Shown: positions 1 through 9,244 of the stretch, piece after piece
Numbering within the stretch: position 1 is the stretch's first letter
How the letters are laid out: each line of letters starts with the position of its first letter
Assembly (NCBI RefSeq): GCF_025961475.1
Contig: NZ_JAOQNS010000011.1
Location: 124,001 to 188,000 of the forward strand
DNA: 64,000 nt
Direction of reading: 5' to 3'
Origin: Rhodobium gokarnense
GTDB taxonomy: Bacteria > Pseudomonadota > Alphaproteobacteria > Rhizobiales > Rhodobiaceae
Made by a program: the position numbers and the translations under genes
The notes under the pieces: generated by a model
What the model was told of the DNA's origin: nothing
Databases searched by the model: none
The model's input: only the letters and a program-made list of their open reading frames with translations

Positions 1-2204
1 TCGAGGATCCGGCGATTACCCTGCCGGAACTCATGGAGATCATGCCGGGACCGGACTTCCCGACCGGTGCGACGATCCTCGGACGGTCCGGAATTCGCTC
101 CGCCTACGAGACCGGCCGCGGCTCGGTCGTGATCCGCTCCAAGGTCGAGGTCGAGACCGTGCGCAAGGAGCGCGAGGCGCTGATCGTCTCGGCGATCCCC
201 TACCAGGTCAACAAGACGACACTCATTGAGAAGATCGCCGAACTGGTGCGCGAGAAGCGCGTCGAGGGCATCTCCGACATCCGCGACGAGTCCGACCGCC
301 AGGGCATGCGCATCGTCATCGAGCTGAAGCGCGACGCCGTCGCCGACGTCGTCCTCAACCAGCTCTACCGCTTCTCCCAGCTTCAAAACTCCTTCGGCGT
401 CAACATGGTGGCGCTGAACGGCGGGCGGCCGGAACAGCTCACCCTGATCGACATCCTTACCTCCTTCATCGCGTTCCGCGAGGAGGTGGTCAGCCGGCGC
501 ACCAAATATCTGCTCGCCAAGGCCCGTGACCGCGCCCATGTGCTGGTCGGCCTGGCCATTGCCGTTGCCAATATCGACGAGGTCATCCGCCTGATCCGCA
601 GCGCGCCGGACCCGGCGACCGCGCGGGCGCAGTTGATGGAGCGCCACTGGCCGGCAAGGGACATCGCGCCGCTGATCGAGCTCATCGACGATCCGCGCCA
701 CAAGGTCGCCGAGGACGGCACCTACCAGCTCTCCGAGGAGCAGGCCCGGGCGATCCTCGACCTGCGCCTGCAGCGCCTGACAGCGCTCGGCCGCGACGAG
801 ATCGGCGACGAGCTGGAAAAGATCGCCGCGGAGATCCGCGACTACCTCGATATCCTGCGCTCGCGGGCGCGCATTCTGGATATTGTGAAGACCGAACTGA
901 CCGAAATTCGCGACGAATTCTCCACCCCGCGCAAGACCGAGATCAGCGACGCCGTCGGCGACTTCGAGGACGAGGACCTGATCCAGCGCGAGGATATGGT
1001 CGTCACCGTCAGCCATGGCGGCTACATCAAGCGCGTGCCGCTGTCGACCTACCGGGCGCAGAAGCGGGGCGGCAAGGGCCGTTCCGGCATGTCGATGAAG
1101 GAGGAGGACTTCGTCTCCCGCCTCTTCGTCGCCAACACCCATACGCCGGTGCTGTTCTTCTCCTCGCGCGGCATCGCCTACCAGATGAAGGTCTGGCGCC
1201 TGCCGCTGGCCGCGCCCCAGGCGCGCGGCAAGGCGCTCGTCAACCTGCTGCCGCTGCAGCCGGGCGAGCGGGTGACGACGATCATGCCGCTGCCGGAGGA
1301 CGAGGAGAGCTGGTCGACCCTCGACGTCGTGTTCGCCACGACCAAGGGAACGGTCCGCCGCAACAAGCTGTCCGACTTCATCGGCGTGCGCCAGAACGGC
1401 AAGATTGCCATGAAGCTCGACGAGGGCATGGACATCCTCGGCGTGGAGACCTGCACCGAGCATGACGACGTCATGCTGACGACGGCGAACGGGCGCTGCA
1501 TCCGCTTCCCCGTGACCGATGTTCGCGTCTTCCAGAGCCGGGATTCCGTCGGCGTGCGCGGCATCAATCTGGGCGACGACGACACCGTCATCTCCATGTC
1601 GATCCTGCGCCACTTCGAGGCCTCGCCGGCCGAGCGCAACTCGTACCTCAAGATGCGCCGTGCGGTCGCCGGCGAGATCGGCGAGCCGCCTGAGCTCGAC
1701 GGCGACGAGCCGGCCGAGGACGTCGAACTCGGTCCGGAACGCTATGCGGAAATGAGCGCCGCGGAAGAGGTCGTCCTGACGATCTCGGAAAACGGCTTCG
1801 GCAAGCGATCGTCGTCCTTCGAGTACCGGATCTCCGGGCGCGGTGGCAAGGGCATCATCGCCATGACCGTCAACGACCGCAACGGCCCCCTGGTGGCGTC
1901 TTTCGCGGTGGAAGACGGCGACCAGATCATGCTGGTCACCAATGGCGGCCACCTTATCCGCTGCCCGATCGAGGGCATTTCCATGCTCGGCCGCTCGACC
2001 CAGGGCGTGCGCGTGTTCCACACCGCCGAAGGCGAACACGTCGTCTCCGTCAGCCGCATCAGCGAGGATGACGAGATGGACGGCGAGGACGAGGACGGTG
2101 CCGAAGGCGAGGGCGATCCCGACACAGGTCCTGACGGCGACGATGAGGGCGACACCAATGGTGGCCCGGCGCCCGAAGGCGGGGAGCCGTCGACGGACGA
2201 CTGA
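1..2204 (+). CDS. gyrA: DNA gyrase subunit A, 3' part (5' end outside window)
   Basis: This is the C-terminal portion of the DNA gyrase A subunit, the breakage-reunion subunit of the type II topoisomerase that introduces negative supercoils. The frame is already open at base 3, and the first ATG at 33 lies inside the conserved [11 protein letters not shown] stretch, so the start codon is upstream of the window. About 734 residues remain. They cover the end of the breakage-reunion core, the coiled-coil/tower region and the beta-pinwheel DNA-wrapping domain. The GyrA-box appears as QKRGGKG near fragment residue 350. The C-terminus is a long acidic, Gly/Pro-rich tail of about 45 residues. Identification is very secure from the uninterrupted family-wide similarity. 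Confidence 0.97.
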   Translation, partial: EDPAITLPELMEIMPGPDFPTGATILGRSGIRSAYETGRGSVVIRSKVEVETVRKEREALIVSAIPYQVNKTTLIEKIAELVREKRVEGISDIRDESDRQGMRIVIELKRDAVADVVLNQLYRFSQLQNSFGVNMVALNGGRPEQLTLIDILTSFIAFREEVVSRRTKYLLAKARDRAHVLVGLAIAVANIDEVIRLIRSAPDPATARAQLMERHWPARDIAPLIELIDDPRHKVAEDGTYQLSEEQARAILDLRLQRLTALGRDEIGDELEKIAAEIRDYLDILRSRARILDIVKTELTEIRDEFSTPRKTEISDAVGDFEDEDLIQREDMVVTVSHGGYIKRVPLSTYRAQKRGGKGRSGMSMKEEDFVSRLFVANTHTPVLFFSSRGIAYQMKVWRLPLAAPQARGKALVNLLPLQPGERVTTIMPLPEDEESWSTLDVVFATTKGTVRRNKLSDFIGVRQNGKIAMKLDEGMDILGVETCTEHDDVMLTTANGRCIRFPVTDVRVFQSRDSVGVRGINLGDDDTVISMSILRHFEASPAERNSYLKMRRAVAGEIGEPPELDGDEPAEDVELGPERYAEMSAAEEVVLTISENGFGKRSSSFEYRISGRGGKGIIAMTVNDRNGPLVASFAVEDGDQIMLVTNGGHLIRCPIEGISMLGRSTQGVRVFHTAEGEHVVSVSRISEDDEMDGEDEDGAEGEGDPDTGPDGDDEGDTNGGPAPEGGEPSTDD

Positions 2205-2226
2205 GTCCGGGCATCATTGAACCTGT

Positions 2227-2273
2227 CAGCGACGGCGCCGGCCCCGAGCCGTTCGACTCGACCGGCGTCGCTG
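2227..2273. terminator. Hairpin between convergent gyrA and DUF1127 gene
   Basis: The arms CAGCGACG-gcg-CCGG and CCGG-CGTCGCTG pair, with a three-base bulge and a 20-base loop. The hairpin lies directly between the gyrA stop and the stop of the opposing gene at 2274. There is no U-run, so an intrinsic terminator is uncertain; position is the main argument. Confidence 0.35.
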
Positions 2274-2612
2274 TCACCACGAGCCATTTCTCATCGTCCG
2301 GCCTTTGGCGACGATTGACGGGATGTCGGCGCGCCCGAGGCCGATATCCTTGAGCTGGTAGTCGCTCAAGCGCTCCAGCGCACGGATGGCGGCCCGGCGA
2401 TCGTGCCAGCGGACGACGAGGCCGATGAGGCGCCCTATCCACTTTTCGGGACCGATCTTTGCAGCAACGGCACGGATCCTGGCCTCCTTGCGCCGGATGG
2501 GGCCGTTGGCCTGGCGGGAATGGCTGTTTCCAGGGCCCGCCCACTTGGCACCATGCATCCGCGAAACGGTGTCCGCCTCCATATGAAATAGAATTTTTTG
2601 ATCCAGATACAT
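2274..2612 (-). CDS. DUF1127 domain protein
   Basis: A 112-residue basic protein. Its C-terminal 45 residues carry the DUF1127 (YjiS-like) signature, seen as LERLSDYQLKDIGLGRADI (about residues 81-99). Members of this family are small Arg-rich proteins common in alphaproteobacteria; some influence phosphate or carbon homeostasis and RNA turnover, but no function can be assigned here. The N-terminal 60 residues are basic and not recognisable. The start at 2612 is supported by GAAAGGA about 8 bases upstream. The gene is divergent from the LysR gene at 2733, with a shared 120-bp promoter region. Confidence 0.75.
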   Translation of the reverse strand: MYLDQKILFHMEADTVSRMHGAKWAGPGNSHSRQANGPIRRKEARIRAVAAKIGPEKWIGRLIGLVVRWHDRRAAIRALERLSDYQLKDIGLGRADIPSIVAKGRTMRNGSW

Positions 2613-2704
2613 CTGTTGTTCCTTTCATCGGAGCCTGTAAACTCTGCCTGTTTCCTAAAGCTAGGGACATTTCGGCCTGCCGACAAACGAGAAGAACTGG
2701 CGTG

Positions 2705-2727
2705 ATACATTAGATATGCTAAGGTAT
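2705..2727. promoter_or_regulatory. Palindrome in the divergent DUF1127/LysR promoter region
   Basis: ATACaTTAG-atatg-CTAAgGTAT is a dyad with one mismatch per arm. It contains the LysR-type T-N11-A pattern (T at 2710, A at 2722) and ends 5 bases before the LysR start codon. It is the likely autoregulatory site of the adjacent LysR protein; this is an inference from position and symmetry. Confidence 0.45.
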
Positions 2728-2732
2728 GAAAT

Positions 2733-3662
2733 ATGACCCGTGCCCTTCCGCCCCTGAACGCCCTGCGCGCCTTCGAAGCGGCCGCCCGCCATCTCAGCTT
2801 CAAGCTGGCGGCGGATGAGCTGAACGTGACGCCGGCAGCGGTCAGCCACCATGTGAAGGCGCTCGAAGAGGCGCTGGGTGTCGACCTGTTCCATCGGATG
2901 ACGCGCGCGCTGCGCCTGACCGATGCCGGTCGGGCGGCTCTGCCGGCGCTGACGGAGGGCTTCAACAAATTGGCGGAAGGGGTGGACCAGATGCGTACCT
3001 TCCGCGAAAGCGGCCTGTTGACGGTCAGCGTCAGCCCGTCCTTCGGGTCCATGTGGCTGGTGCCGAAGCTCGACCGGTTTCGCAGCCGGCATCCCGACAT
3101 CGAGATCCGGATCGACGGTACCGACCGCCTGGTCGACGTGGCCGGCGGCGAGGTGGATGTGGCGATCCGCTACGGCCCGGGCGGCTACAAGGGGCTGCAG
3201 GTCGACTATCTGTTCAGCCAGCTCAACACGCCCGTCTGCAGTCCGGCCCTCATGGAAGGGGACAACCCGCTATCGCGCCCCGAGGACCTTCGGCATCACA
3301 CGCTGCTGCATATCGACTGGTCGGATGCGCAGGCGAGCTGGCGCATGTGGCTGCTGGCGGCGGGACTGCACGACATCGATGCGACCCGCGGCTTCCATTT
3401 CACGCAGGAGAGCATGGCGATAGAGGCCGCGCTGGACGGCCAGGGCGTCGCCCTCGTCGGAGACAGGCTCGTCGCAGGTCACCTGGCCGCCGGGCGGCTC
3501 GTCAGCCCGTTCAAGCCGGACCTCAACACGCCGCTGAATTTTTGCTACTACCTTTTGAGCGGAAGAGACCGCCTCGTGCGGCCGAAGGTGGCCGCATTCC
3601 GCGACTGGCTGATGGAAGAGGCCCGCGAGCAGCGCCCGGATGCCGGCGCGGACGCGGGATAG
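2733..3662 (+). CDS. LysR-family transcriptional regulator, GcvA type
   Basis: A 309-residue LysR-type regulator. The N-terminal winged helix-turn-helix (residues about 6-65) contains LNALRAFEAAARHLSFKLAA and TPAAVSHHVKALEEALG, the pattern of the GcvA/AmpR-like subgroup. The C-terminal two-lobe effector-binding domain follows from about residue 92. GcvA-type regulators in alphaproteobacteria govern varied targets, so the effector is not predictable. The start ATG at 2733 follows a dyad that probably serves autoregulation. The convergent neighbour is a glutathione transferase gene. Confidence 0.85.
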   Translation: MTRALPPLNALRAFEAAARHLSFKLAADELNVTPAAVSHHVKALEEALGVDLFHRMTRALRLTDAGRAALPALTEGFNKLAEGVDQMRTFRESGLLTVSVSPSFGSMWLVPKLDRFRSRHPDIEIRIDGTDRLVDVAGGEVDVAIRYGPGGYKGLQVDYLFSQLNTPVCSPALMEGDNPLSRPEDLRHHTLLHIDWSDAQASWRMWLLAAGLHDIDATRGFHFTQESMAIEAALDGQGVALVGDRLVAGHLAAGRLVSPFKPDLNTPLNFCYYLLSGRDRLVRPKVAAFRDWLMEEAREQRPDAGADAG

Positions 3663-3708
3663 GCGGCATCCGCGGCCCGGCGGACAAGAGCTGCCGTCGC
3701 TTCCGGTC

Positions 3709-4326
3709 TCAGGTGAGGGGCGTCATGACGGCCTTCTGATAGGCCGGACGGTCCGAAAGCCGGACATACCAGCCTTCGAGGCGGGAAAGGCCGGGGCGGT
3801 CGATCGGCATGGAGAACCAGGCATAGGCGATGCATCCGAGCGGAATATCGCCGATGCCGAAATCCTCGCCGGAAAACCAGGGGTGCTCCTCCAGCGCCGC
3901 ATCGGCCATGCCCATGAGCTGCGCGCATTGCTCCCCGCCGCGCTCCATGGCAGCGCTGTCGCGATCTTCCGCGGAGCAGCGCACGAGGTTCCAGAACAGG
4001 TCGCGGAACGGCACTGCGAAGGACAGCGATGTCCAGTCCATCCACTTGTCGGCGGCGGCCCATTGGCGCGGGTCGGCAGGCGCGAAGGGCGGCTCGCCAT
4101 ATCGCCGCGCCAGATAGCGGACGATGGCGTTCGATTCCCAAAGCACCAGCCCGTCATCTTCCAGGCACGGCACAAGGCCGTTGGGGTTCAGCGCCCGGTA
4201 CTCCGGCGAGCCGACGATGCCGAATGCGCCTCCGGCGGGGATGTGTTCGTAGTCGAGGCCGACTTCCTCAGCGCACCACAAGACCTTGCGCACATTGGTC
4301 GAGTTCTCGCGTCCCCAGATCTTCAT
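3709..4326 (-). CDS. Glutathione S-transferase family protein
   Basis: A 205-residue cytosolic-type glutathione transferase. The thioredoxin-like N-terminal domain begins at MKIWGRENSTNVRKVLW, where Ser/Asn around residues 8-10 occupy the usual catalytic position. It continues through NPNGLVPCLEDD (cis-Pro) and LWESNAIVRYLA (the Glu-Ser glutathione-binding pair). The C-terminal part is the all-helical domain. The frame is open for 22 codons upstream, but the start at 4326 gives the normal family N-terminus. Such enzymes conjugate or transfer glutathione; the substrate is unknown. It is convergent with the LysR gene and shows no operon partner. Confidence 0.85.
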   Translation of the reverse strand: MKIWGRENSTNVRKVLWCAEEVGLDYEHIPAGGAFGIVGSPEYRALNPNGLVPCLEDDGLVLWESNAIVRYLARRYGEPPFAPADPRQWAAADKWMDWTSLSFAVPFRDLFWNLVRCSAEDRDSAAMERGGEQCAQLMGMADAALEEHPWFSGEDFGIGDIPLGCIAYAWFSMPIDRPGLSRLEGWYVRLSDRPAYQKAVMTPLT

Positions 4327-4446
4327 AAGCGATATCCTGCGTAGCGGTTTGTTTCCGACTACCGCCATTTCCGAGCGGTGGCAACGGATCAACGGTCGCC
4401 GCGCGAGACACGCTCGCCTGTCACTCGACCGATCTGCGCGTCTCAG

Positions 4447-4484
4447 AAAAGAAAGGGCCCAGCCAATGAAAATGACTGGGTCCC
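4447..4484 (-). terminator. Rho-independent terminator of the hydrolase gene
   Basis: Read on the minus strand, GGGaCCCAG pairs with CTGGGCCC (one bulged A) around a 13-base loop and is followed by the U-rich run TTTCTTTT. It lies about 70 bases past the stop of the minus-strand hydrolase at 4557. Confidence 0.6.
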
Positions 4485-4556
4485 CTGAAGAAATCGCTTT
4501 GGCCGTAGGCCAACACCGCGCCCGCCGATCGCCCGGCAGACGCGGCGCGCATCGTT

Positions 4557-5657
4557 TTACGCCAGGTGGCTTTCGAAGAAGGACTGCAGCTTGTCGAAGG
4601 GGATGATGTCGACCTGGTCGTAGAGGTCGCAGTGGTCGGCCCCGTCGATGATCATCAGTTCCTTCGGCTCGGCCGCGGCGGCATAGGCGTCCTCGCTGAA
4701 ATAGCGCGAGTGGGCCTCGGAGCCGGCGATGATCAGCGTCGGGCGCGGCGCGATCTCGTCGACATAGGTCAAGAGCGGCATGTTCATGAAGGACAGCGGG
4801 TTGGTGACGGTCCAGCCGCCGTTCGAGTTGACCGAGCGCTTGTGGTAGCCGCGCTCCGTCTTGTAGTAGCGGAAATACATCTGGATCATCGGGCTATCGA
4901 TGCCGTCCAGGCTGTCGGGCAGGCCACCCGCCATCGCCGGCTCGCCGGCTTTCACGTCTTCCCAGCGCTGGCGGCTCATCTTTTCAAGGGCCGCGGCGCG
5001 CTCCTCGGCGGTCATCTTGTCGTAATAGCCCTTCGCCATCACGCGGGACATGTCATACATGCTCGCCGTTGCAACGGCCTTCACGCGCTTATCCGCGGCA
5101 ACGGCGTTGAGCGCCATGCCGCCGAAGCCGCAAATGCCGATGATGCCGATCCGTTCGCGATTGACCGCATCCATGAGGCCGAGACAGTCGACCGCGGCCA
5201 TGAAATCCTCGGTGTTGATGTCGGGCGAGGCGACGTCGCGCACCTCGCCGCCGCTTTCGCCCACATAGGACGGATCGAAGGCGAGCGTGATGAAGCCGCG
5301 CTCCGCCATGGTCTGGGCGTAGAGGCCGGCGGACTGTTCCTTGACCGCGCCGAACGGCCCGGCGACGGCGAGGGCCGGAAGCGGTTCCTCGCCGCGGTCC
5401 TTCGGCATGTAGAGATCGCCGACGAGGGGCACGCCATAGCGGTTCGTAAAGGACACCTTCTTGTGGTCGACCGCGTCGCTCTTGGCGAAGGTCTTGTCCC
5501 ACTCAGTCCCCCAACTGACCGTGGATTGTGCGGCGGCGGGGCCGGCAAAAGAGGCGGTACCCAGCGCAGCGGCGCCGGCGCCCGCCATTTTCAAGAGAGT
5601 GCGGCGGTTGCCGTCGGGTGTATCGGTGGCTGTTTCATATCCGGCATGGTCGGTCAT
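4557..5657 (-). CDS. Tat-exported alpha/beta hydrolase
   Basis: A 366-residue alpha/beta hydrolase of the dienelactone-hydrolase/YcjY-like group. The N-terminus carries a twin-arginine signal (NRRTLLKMAGAGAAALG, residues about 17-33) ending near AAAQS, so the enzyme is probably folded before export to the periplasm. The nucleophile elbow reads GICGFGG (about residue 175), suggesting Cys rather than Ser as nucleophile. The acid/base region is TLIIAGSEAHSR and the C-terminal DGADHCDLYD supplies the His. The substrate is unknown. A LysR gene is transcribed divergently 250 bp away and may control it. Confidence 0.8.
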   Translation of the reverse strand: MTDHAGYETATDTPDGNRRTLLKMAGAGAAALGTASFAGPAAAQSTVSWGTEWDKTFAKSDAVDHKKVSFTNRYGVPLVGDLYMPKDRGEEPLPALAVAGPFGAVKEQSAGLYAQTMAERGFITLAFDPSYVGESGGEVRDVASPDINTEDFMAAVDCLGLMDAVNRERIGIIGICGFGGMALNAVAADKRVKAVATASMYDMSRVMAKGYYDKMTAEERAAALEKMSRQRWEDVKAGEPAMAGGLPDSLDGIDSPMIQMYFRYYKTERGYHKRSVNSNGGWTVTNPLSFMNMPLLTYVDEIAPRPTLIIAGSEAHSRYFSEDAYAAAAEPKELMIIDGADHCDLYDQVDIIPFDKLQSFFESHLA

Positions 5658-5882
5658 TGCATCGTCTCCTGACAGGTGGTGGCAAGTCTCGCACCCAATC
5701 TAGGAGCGACGCCGCAACCGGATTAGTCCGCCGCCTCCGCATGCGACCATGAGCGAAATTCATGAATGGCCGATGCGTCGGCCGCGCGGCGGCGGCTCCG
5801 CGCACGCTGCGACGGGAGCAGGGGCATGACGGCGCCAGTCGCACCATTGTGCAATTGACGAAAATAATCGCCCGATATTAAT

Positions 5883-5894
5883 TGACCATAGTCA
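5883..5894. promoter_or_regulatory. Candidate LysR-type operator between hydrolase and LysR genes
   Basis: TGAC-CATA-GTCA is a perfect short dyad containing the T-N11-A pattern, 22 bases before the LysR start. It sits in an AT-rich patch of the divergent intergenic region. The dyad is short, so this is tentative. Confidence 0.3.
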
Positions 5895-5915
5895 TGAAAT
5901 GCCGTGGTGCCCCGC

Positions 5916-6809
5916 ATGCCGCGCGAAAACATCAACGATCTGAGGGCCTTCATAGCCGTCGCGCGGGAGCGGAACTTCACGCGCGCGGCCGCCAGAATGA
6001 ACGTGTCGCAATCCGCGCTCAGCCATGCGATCCGCCAGCTTGAAGAGCGGCTGGGCGTGCGCCTGCTGACGCGCACCACCCGCGCCGTCGCCCCGACCGA
6101 GGCCGGGCAGCGGCTCCTCGACGGCATTGCCCACCATTTGGAGGAAATCGACGCCCAGGTCGAGGCCCTTGGCGCGCTGCGCGACATGCCGGCAGGCACG
6201 GTGCGCCTTGTCTCCTCCGACCTCGGCATCAGCCAGGTGCTGTGGCCGAAGCTGAGCCCGTTCCTGAAGAAAAACCCCGACATCAGGGTCGAGATCACCC
6301 TCGACAACGGGTTCAACGACATCGTCTCGGACGGCTTCGATGCCGGCGTGCGGCGCGGCGAGCACCTGGCGCGCGACATGATCTCCACGCGGATCGGGCC
6401 GGATCTGCGCTACATCGTCGTCGCCGCGCCCGAGGTCTTCGAGGCTCACCCGCGCCCCGAGCATCCGCGCGACCTTTCCGGGTTGCCCTGCGTCAATTTC
6501 CGGCTACCGTCGAGTGGCACGAATTTCGTCTGGGAGTTTCGCGAGGACGGCCGGGACCTGCGCGTCAAGGTCGAGGGGCAACTGGCCTTCAACAATATTT
6601 TCTATTGCCTCGATGCCGCGCTCGCAGGCTTCGGCTGTGCCTATATCTCGGTCGACCTCGCCGAGCCGCACCTGAAGGCCGGTCGCCTCGTTCAGGTGCT
6701 CGATGACTACTGCCCGTTCTGGGACGGCTTTCACCTCTATTACCCGAACCGGCGCCAGGCATCCCCGGCCTTCCGGGCCGTCCTGGAGGCGCTGCGCCAC
6801 AGGACGTGA
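5916..6809 (+). CDS. LysR-family transcriptional regulator
   Basis: A 297-residue LysR-type regulator. The DNA-binding helix-turn-helix is seen in NFTRAAARMNVSQSALSHAI (residues about 21-40), followed by the linker helix and the periplasmic-binding-protein-like effector domain, which includes DAGVRRGEHLARDMI. It resembles the YafC/DmlR-like subgroup that often sits divergent to an oxidoreductase or hydrolase it regulates. Here the divergent partner is the Tat-exported hydrolase. The start is taken at ATG 5916 (MPRENINDLRAF) because the family begins just before NDLRAF; a GTG at 5904 is possible. Confidence 0.85.
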   Translation: MPRENINDLRAFIAVARERNFTRAAARMNVSQSALSHAIRQLEERLGVRLLTRTTRAVAPTEAGQRLLDGIAHHLEEIDAQVEALGALRDMPAGTVRLVSSDLGISQVLWPKLSPFLKKNPDIRVEITLDNGFNDIVSDGFDAGVRRGEHLARDMISTRIGPDLRYIVVAAPEVFEAHPRPEHPRDLSGLPCVNFRLPSSGTNFVWEFREDGRDLRVKVEGQLAFNNIFYCLDAALAGFGCAYISVDLAEPHLKAGRLVQVLDDYCPFWDGFHLYYPNRRQASPAFRAVLEALRHRT

Positions 6810-6843
6810 AGCATGTTCCGCCGCCGACACATGCCCGAACCCC

Positions 6844-7467
6844 TTATTGCCGCGCGAATGCAGAGCGGATGAGGCCGATGCCGGCAACGGCAAACAGTCC
6901 GGCGACCAGACCGTCGATCCCCCGCCGGGCCCTGGCGTAGACGCCCATGGCGCCCCGGGTGGAGAAGGCGACCGCATAACCCGCGTAGATCACGCCGCCG
7001 AGGACCATGCAGAGACCGGTCGCAAGGACGACCCCGCCGGCGCCACTGCCGTCGCCCAATCCGAGGGAGAGCACGGCCATCCACGCAAAGACCGCCTTCG
7101 GGTTGGAGAGGTTCAGAAACAGGCCGCGGAGGAAGGCGCGAGGCCTTTTCGTAATCTCTGGCGTTACTGCCCGTGGCCGCGCGGCAGAGCGCGCCGAGCC
7201 GTAGGCCAGCCAGAGGAGATAGGCTCCTCCGAGGAGCTTCATGGCCGTCAGCGCGCCGGTGGACGCCTGCAATATGGCGCCCATGCCGGCCGCGGCGACG
7301 AGCCCCCAGAATGCCAGCCCGACGGAAAGCCCCAATCCGAAGACGAGGCCCGCCCGTCGGCCGGCGCTCATCGATTGGGATATGACGGCAATCGTGGCCG
7401 GTCCCGGCGATGCCGCGGCAACGAAGAATGCGGCGGCGATGGTTGCCAGGTTTGCGATTTCGGGCAT
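6844..7467 (-). CDS. LysE/RhtB-family amino-acid exporter
   Basis: A 207-residue inner-membrane protein with five to six hydrophobic segments. The family signature SPGPATIAVISQSMSAGRRA (residues about 20-39) matches the LysE/RhtB translocators, and LSNPKAVFAWMAVLSLG in the middle is also typical. Such proteins export amino acids or their derivatives (homoserine, threonine, lysine) by proton exchange. The substrate cannot be read from sequence. It is convergent with the LysR gene at 5916, 34 bases apart, and has no operon partner. Confidence 0.85.
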   Translation of the reverse strand: MPEIANLATIAAAFFVAAASPGPATIAVISQSMSAGRRAGLVFGLGLSVGLAFWGLVAAAGMGAILQASTGALTAMKLLGGAYLLWLAYGSARSAARPRAVTPEITKRPRAFLRGLFLNLSNPKAVFAWMAVLSLGLGDGSGAGGVVLATGLCMVLGGVIYAGYAVAFSTRGAMGVYARARRGIDGLVAGLFAVAGIGLIRSAFARQ

Positions 7468-7589
7468 GGGACAGGTTTCTCCGGTGATCTCCGGAGGCTA
7501 TGCGCAAATGCAGAAAGCGAAAAGGGTCCCATTCGCAGCGGCCGTCCCGCAAAATCGCCACTTACCGATCCACCCCAGGAAATCCGGGC

Positions 7590-7621
7590 AAAAAAGAACC
7601 GGCGTCTTTTTGGGACGCCGG
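7590..7621 (-). terminator. Rho-independent terminator downstream of the 7709 gene
   Basis: CCGGCGTC (7599-7606) and GACGCCGG (7614-7621) form a perfect 8-bp stem. On the minus strand it is followed by TTCTTTTTTG, a proper U-rich tail, so it terminates transcription of the small secreted-protein gene starting at 8044. Confidence 0.65.
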
Positions 7622-7708
7622 CTGAGTCTGGGAGGTCGATGGAGCCGGACCGGAGGTCCGGCCGGGGTCGTGAGGCCGGGCGCGGGGAGCCCGGTTGGTG
7701 TAAACTCT

Positions 7709-8044
7709 CTAGCGCGAGGCGGTCTGCATGACCGGGACGCGCGTCAGGATCGAGGTGCGGGCGCCTTCGTCGCGCTGTTCCAGGGTGACGGTGCGAACGA
7801 ACCCGTTGGTCGATTTGCCTTTGCCGGACACCCAGGACAGGCAGGCGGAGGAGACGTTCGGCCAGGTCTGGTTCTCGCAGAAGCCGGCGGTCGCAGTGGC
7901 GATCCGGTCGGTCTTCTTGGCGGCAAGCTCCGCCTGCGCGCCGACCGCCCCGGCCGTCAGGCCGCCGGCGATGGCAAACACGAGCGCAAGCACGGAAAGG
8001 GCGGCGCCGAGAGAGGCCGGGCTGTGCAGACGCTTGGCAAACAT
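7709..8044 (-). CDS. Small secreted protein with a CENQTWP motif
   Basis: A 111-residue protein with a signal or membrane-anchor segment (hydrophobic stretch at residues about 15-34, ending GAVGAQA). The mature part carries FCENQTWPNVSSACLSW, a Cys-containing block that I recognise as recurring in uncharacterised small exported proteins of Hyphomicrobiales. Its two Cys could form a disulfide in the periplasm. Function is unknown. The start at 8044 has GGGAG nine bases upstream. It has its own terminator and no operon partner. Confidence 0.6.
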   Translation of the reverse strand: MFAKRLHSPASLGAALSVLALVFAIAGGLTAGAVGAQAELAAKKTDRIATATAGFCENQTWPNVSSACLSWVSGKGKSTNGFVRTVTLEQRDEGARTSILTRVPVMQTASR

Positions 8045-8203
8045 TGTCGTTCTCCCTGTTGATCCGGTAAATCCGTCTCGTCTCAATAACGATGATTGAG
8101 ATGTACCGGTTCCCGCGTCCTGCCGGTGTGATCCCCGTCACGGTTTTGCCGATCCCGCATTTGGCGGCGGAATTCGGCCGATCAGGGCACCGTCAGAAAG
8201 CGC

Positions 8204-8464
8204 CTATCGAACGGCCACATTGACGTCGGCGATACGCTCCAGCACCGACATCTGCTTGTCCGGGTAGCGGCTCTCAACCGTCAGGAAGACCGGGCGCACG
8301 CCCGCCTCGTCGGCGGCGGCAAGGCGCTCCTTGACGACGAGCCGGTCGCCCTTGGAAATGGTCGGGATCGGCCCTGCGGAAAGGTCGCCGGCAAGGGCGA
8401 CAGTGGCGGTAACGGCAAGGCCGAGAACGGCGGCCGAGCCGGCAGCAATCCGGTGAATAAACAT
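8204..8464 (-). CDS. Small secreted hypothetical protein
   Basis: An 86-residue protein with a clear Sec signal peptide (MFIHRIAAGSAAVLGLAVTA, cleavage probably after ALA at residue 25). The mature part is about 60 residues, acidic/basic mixed, without Cys or a recognisable domain. The start at 8464 is preceded by a strong AGGAGG Shine-Dalgarno. Codon use matches its neighbours, so I take it as real. Function is unknown. Confidence 0.55.
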   Translation of the reverse strand: MFIHRIAAGSAAVLGLAVTATVALAGDLSAGPIPTISKGDRLVVKERLAAADEAGVRPVFLTVESRYPDKQMSVLERIADVNVAVR

Positions 8465-8666
8465 GATGCCTCCTGACGGTCTTTTTGCCGACCGTTACGG
8501 GAAGGAGCATAGCGGGGACATCTGAATGGCTTCCTAAACAGGCATTCACCTACCGTTCAAAAACGAATCCTGGCGAAGAGCCGATTAAGCGGATCGATAA
8601 AATTCGAGCGATCGGAATGGCCGCCCCAAGCCTTGCAGCGGCGGGCCTGCAAGGGTATTCAGGCGC

Positions 8667-9170
8667 ATGGCACTTACCGCACTTTATCCGGGCTCTTTCG
8701 ATCCGGTCACCAACGGTCATCTCGACGTCCTCTTCCATGCCGTCCGGCTCGCCGACCGCGTGGTCGTGGCGATCGGCGTGCATCCGGGCAAGAAGCCGCT
8801 GTTTTCACCGGAGATCCGCGGCGAGATGATCCTGGAGGCCGCCGCCGAGCTCGGCGTTGCCGGCCGCGTCTCGGTCGTCACCTTCGACGATCTCGTCGTC
8901 GATGCGGCAAAGCGCGAGGGCGCCTCGGTCCTGATCCGCGGCCTCAGGGATGGCACCGATCTCGACTACGAAATGCAGATGGCGGGGATGAACGGGACGA
9001 TGGCGCCGGACGTGCAGACGGTGTTCCTGCCGGCCTCGCCGCCGGTCCGCCACATCACCGCCACGCTTGTGCGCCAGATCGCCGGCATGGGCGGCGACAT
9101 CTCCGGTTTCGTGCCGGAACAGGTCGCGGTTCGCCTGAGGGCGCGGTTTTCCGGCGCGGCACGCGACTGA
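8667..9170 (+). CDS. coaD: Phosphopantetheine adenylyltransferase
   Basis: CoaD, 167 residues, makes dephospho-CoA from 4'-phosphopantetheine and ATP, the penultimate step of coenzyme A synthesis. The nucleotidyltransferase motif is [16 protein letters not shown] (residues 7-22; the T/N-x-GH signature), and the C-terminal block has [20 protein letters not shown] with the ISG motif. Length is normal for the family. It lies 75 bp upstream of the first cyclophilin gene on the same strand, an arrangement shared by many Hyphomicrobiales. Confidence 0.95.
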   Translation: MALTALYPGSFDPVTNGHLDVLFHAVRLADRVVVAIGVHPGKKPLFSPEIRGEMILEAAAELGVAGRVSVVTFDDLVVDAAKREGASVLIRGLRDGTDLDYEMQMAGMNGTMAPDVQTVFLPASPPVRHITATLVRQIAGMGGDISGFVPEQVAVRLRARFSGAARD

Positions 9171-9244
9171 CGCCGTCCGCACCCTTTCGCAAGGGACGGC
9201 AACGAGCGGCCTTCACGCCGCGGGGACAAGGAACGGATTTTTCA

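Noticed and set aside
5904-5918. GTG start at 5904 for the second LysR gene
   Set aside because: The extra four residues are not family-like and ATG 5916 gives the usual distance to the helix-turn-helix; the matter is minor.
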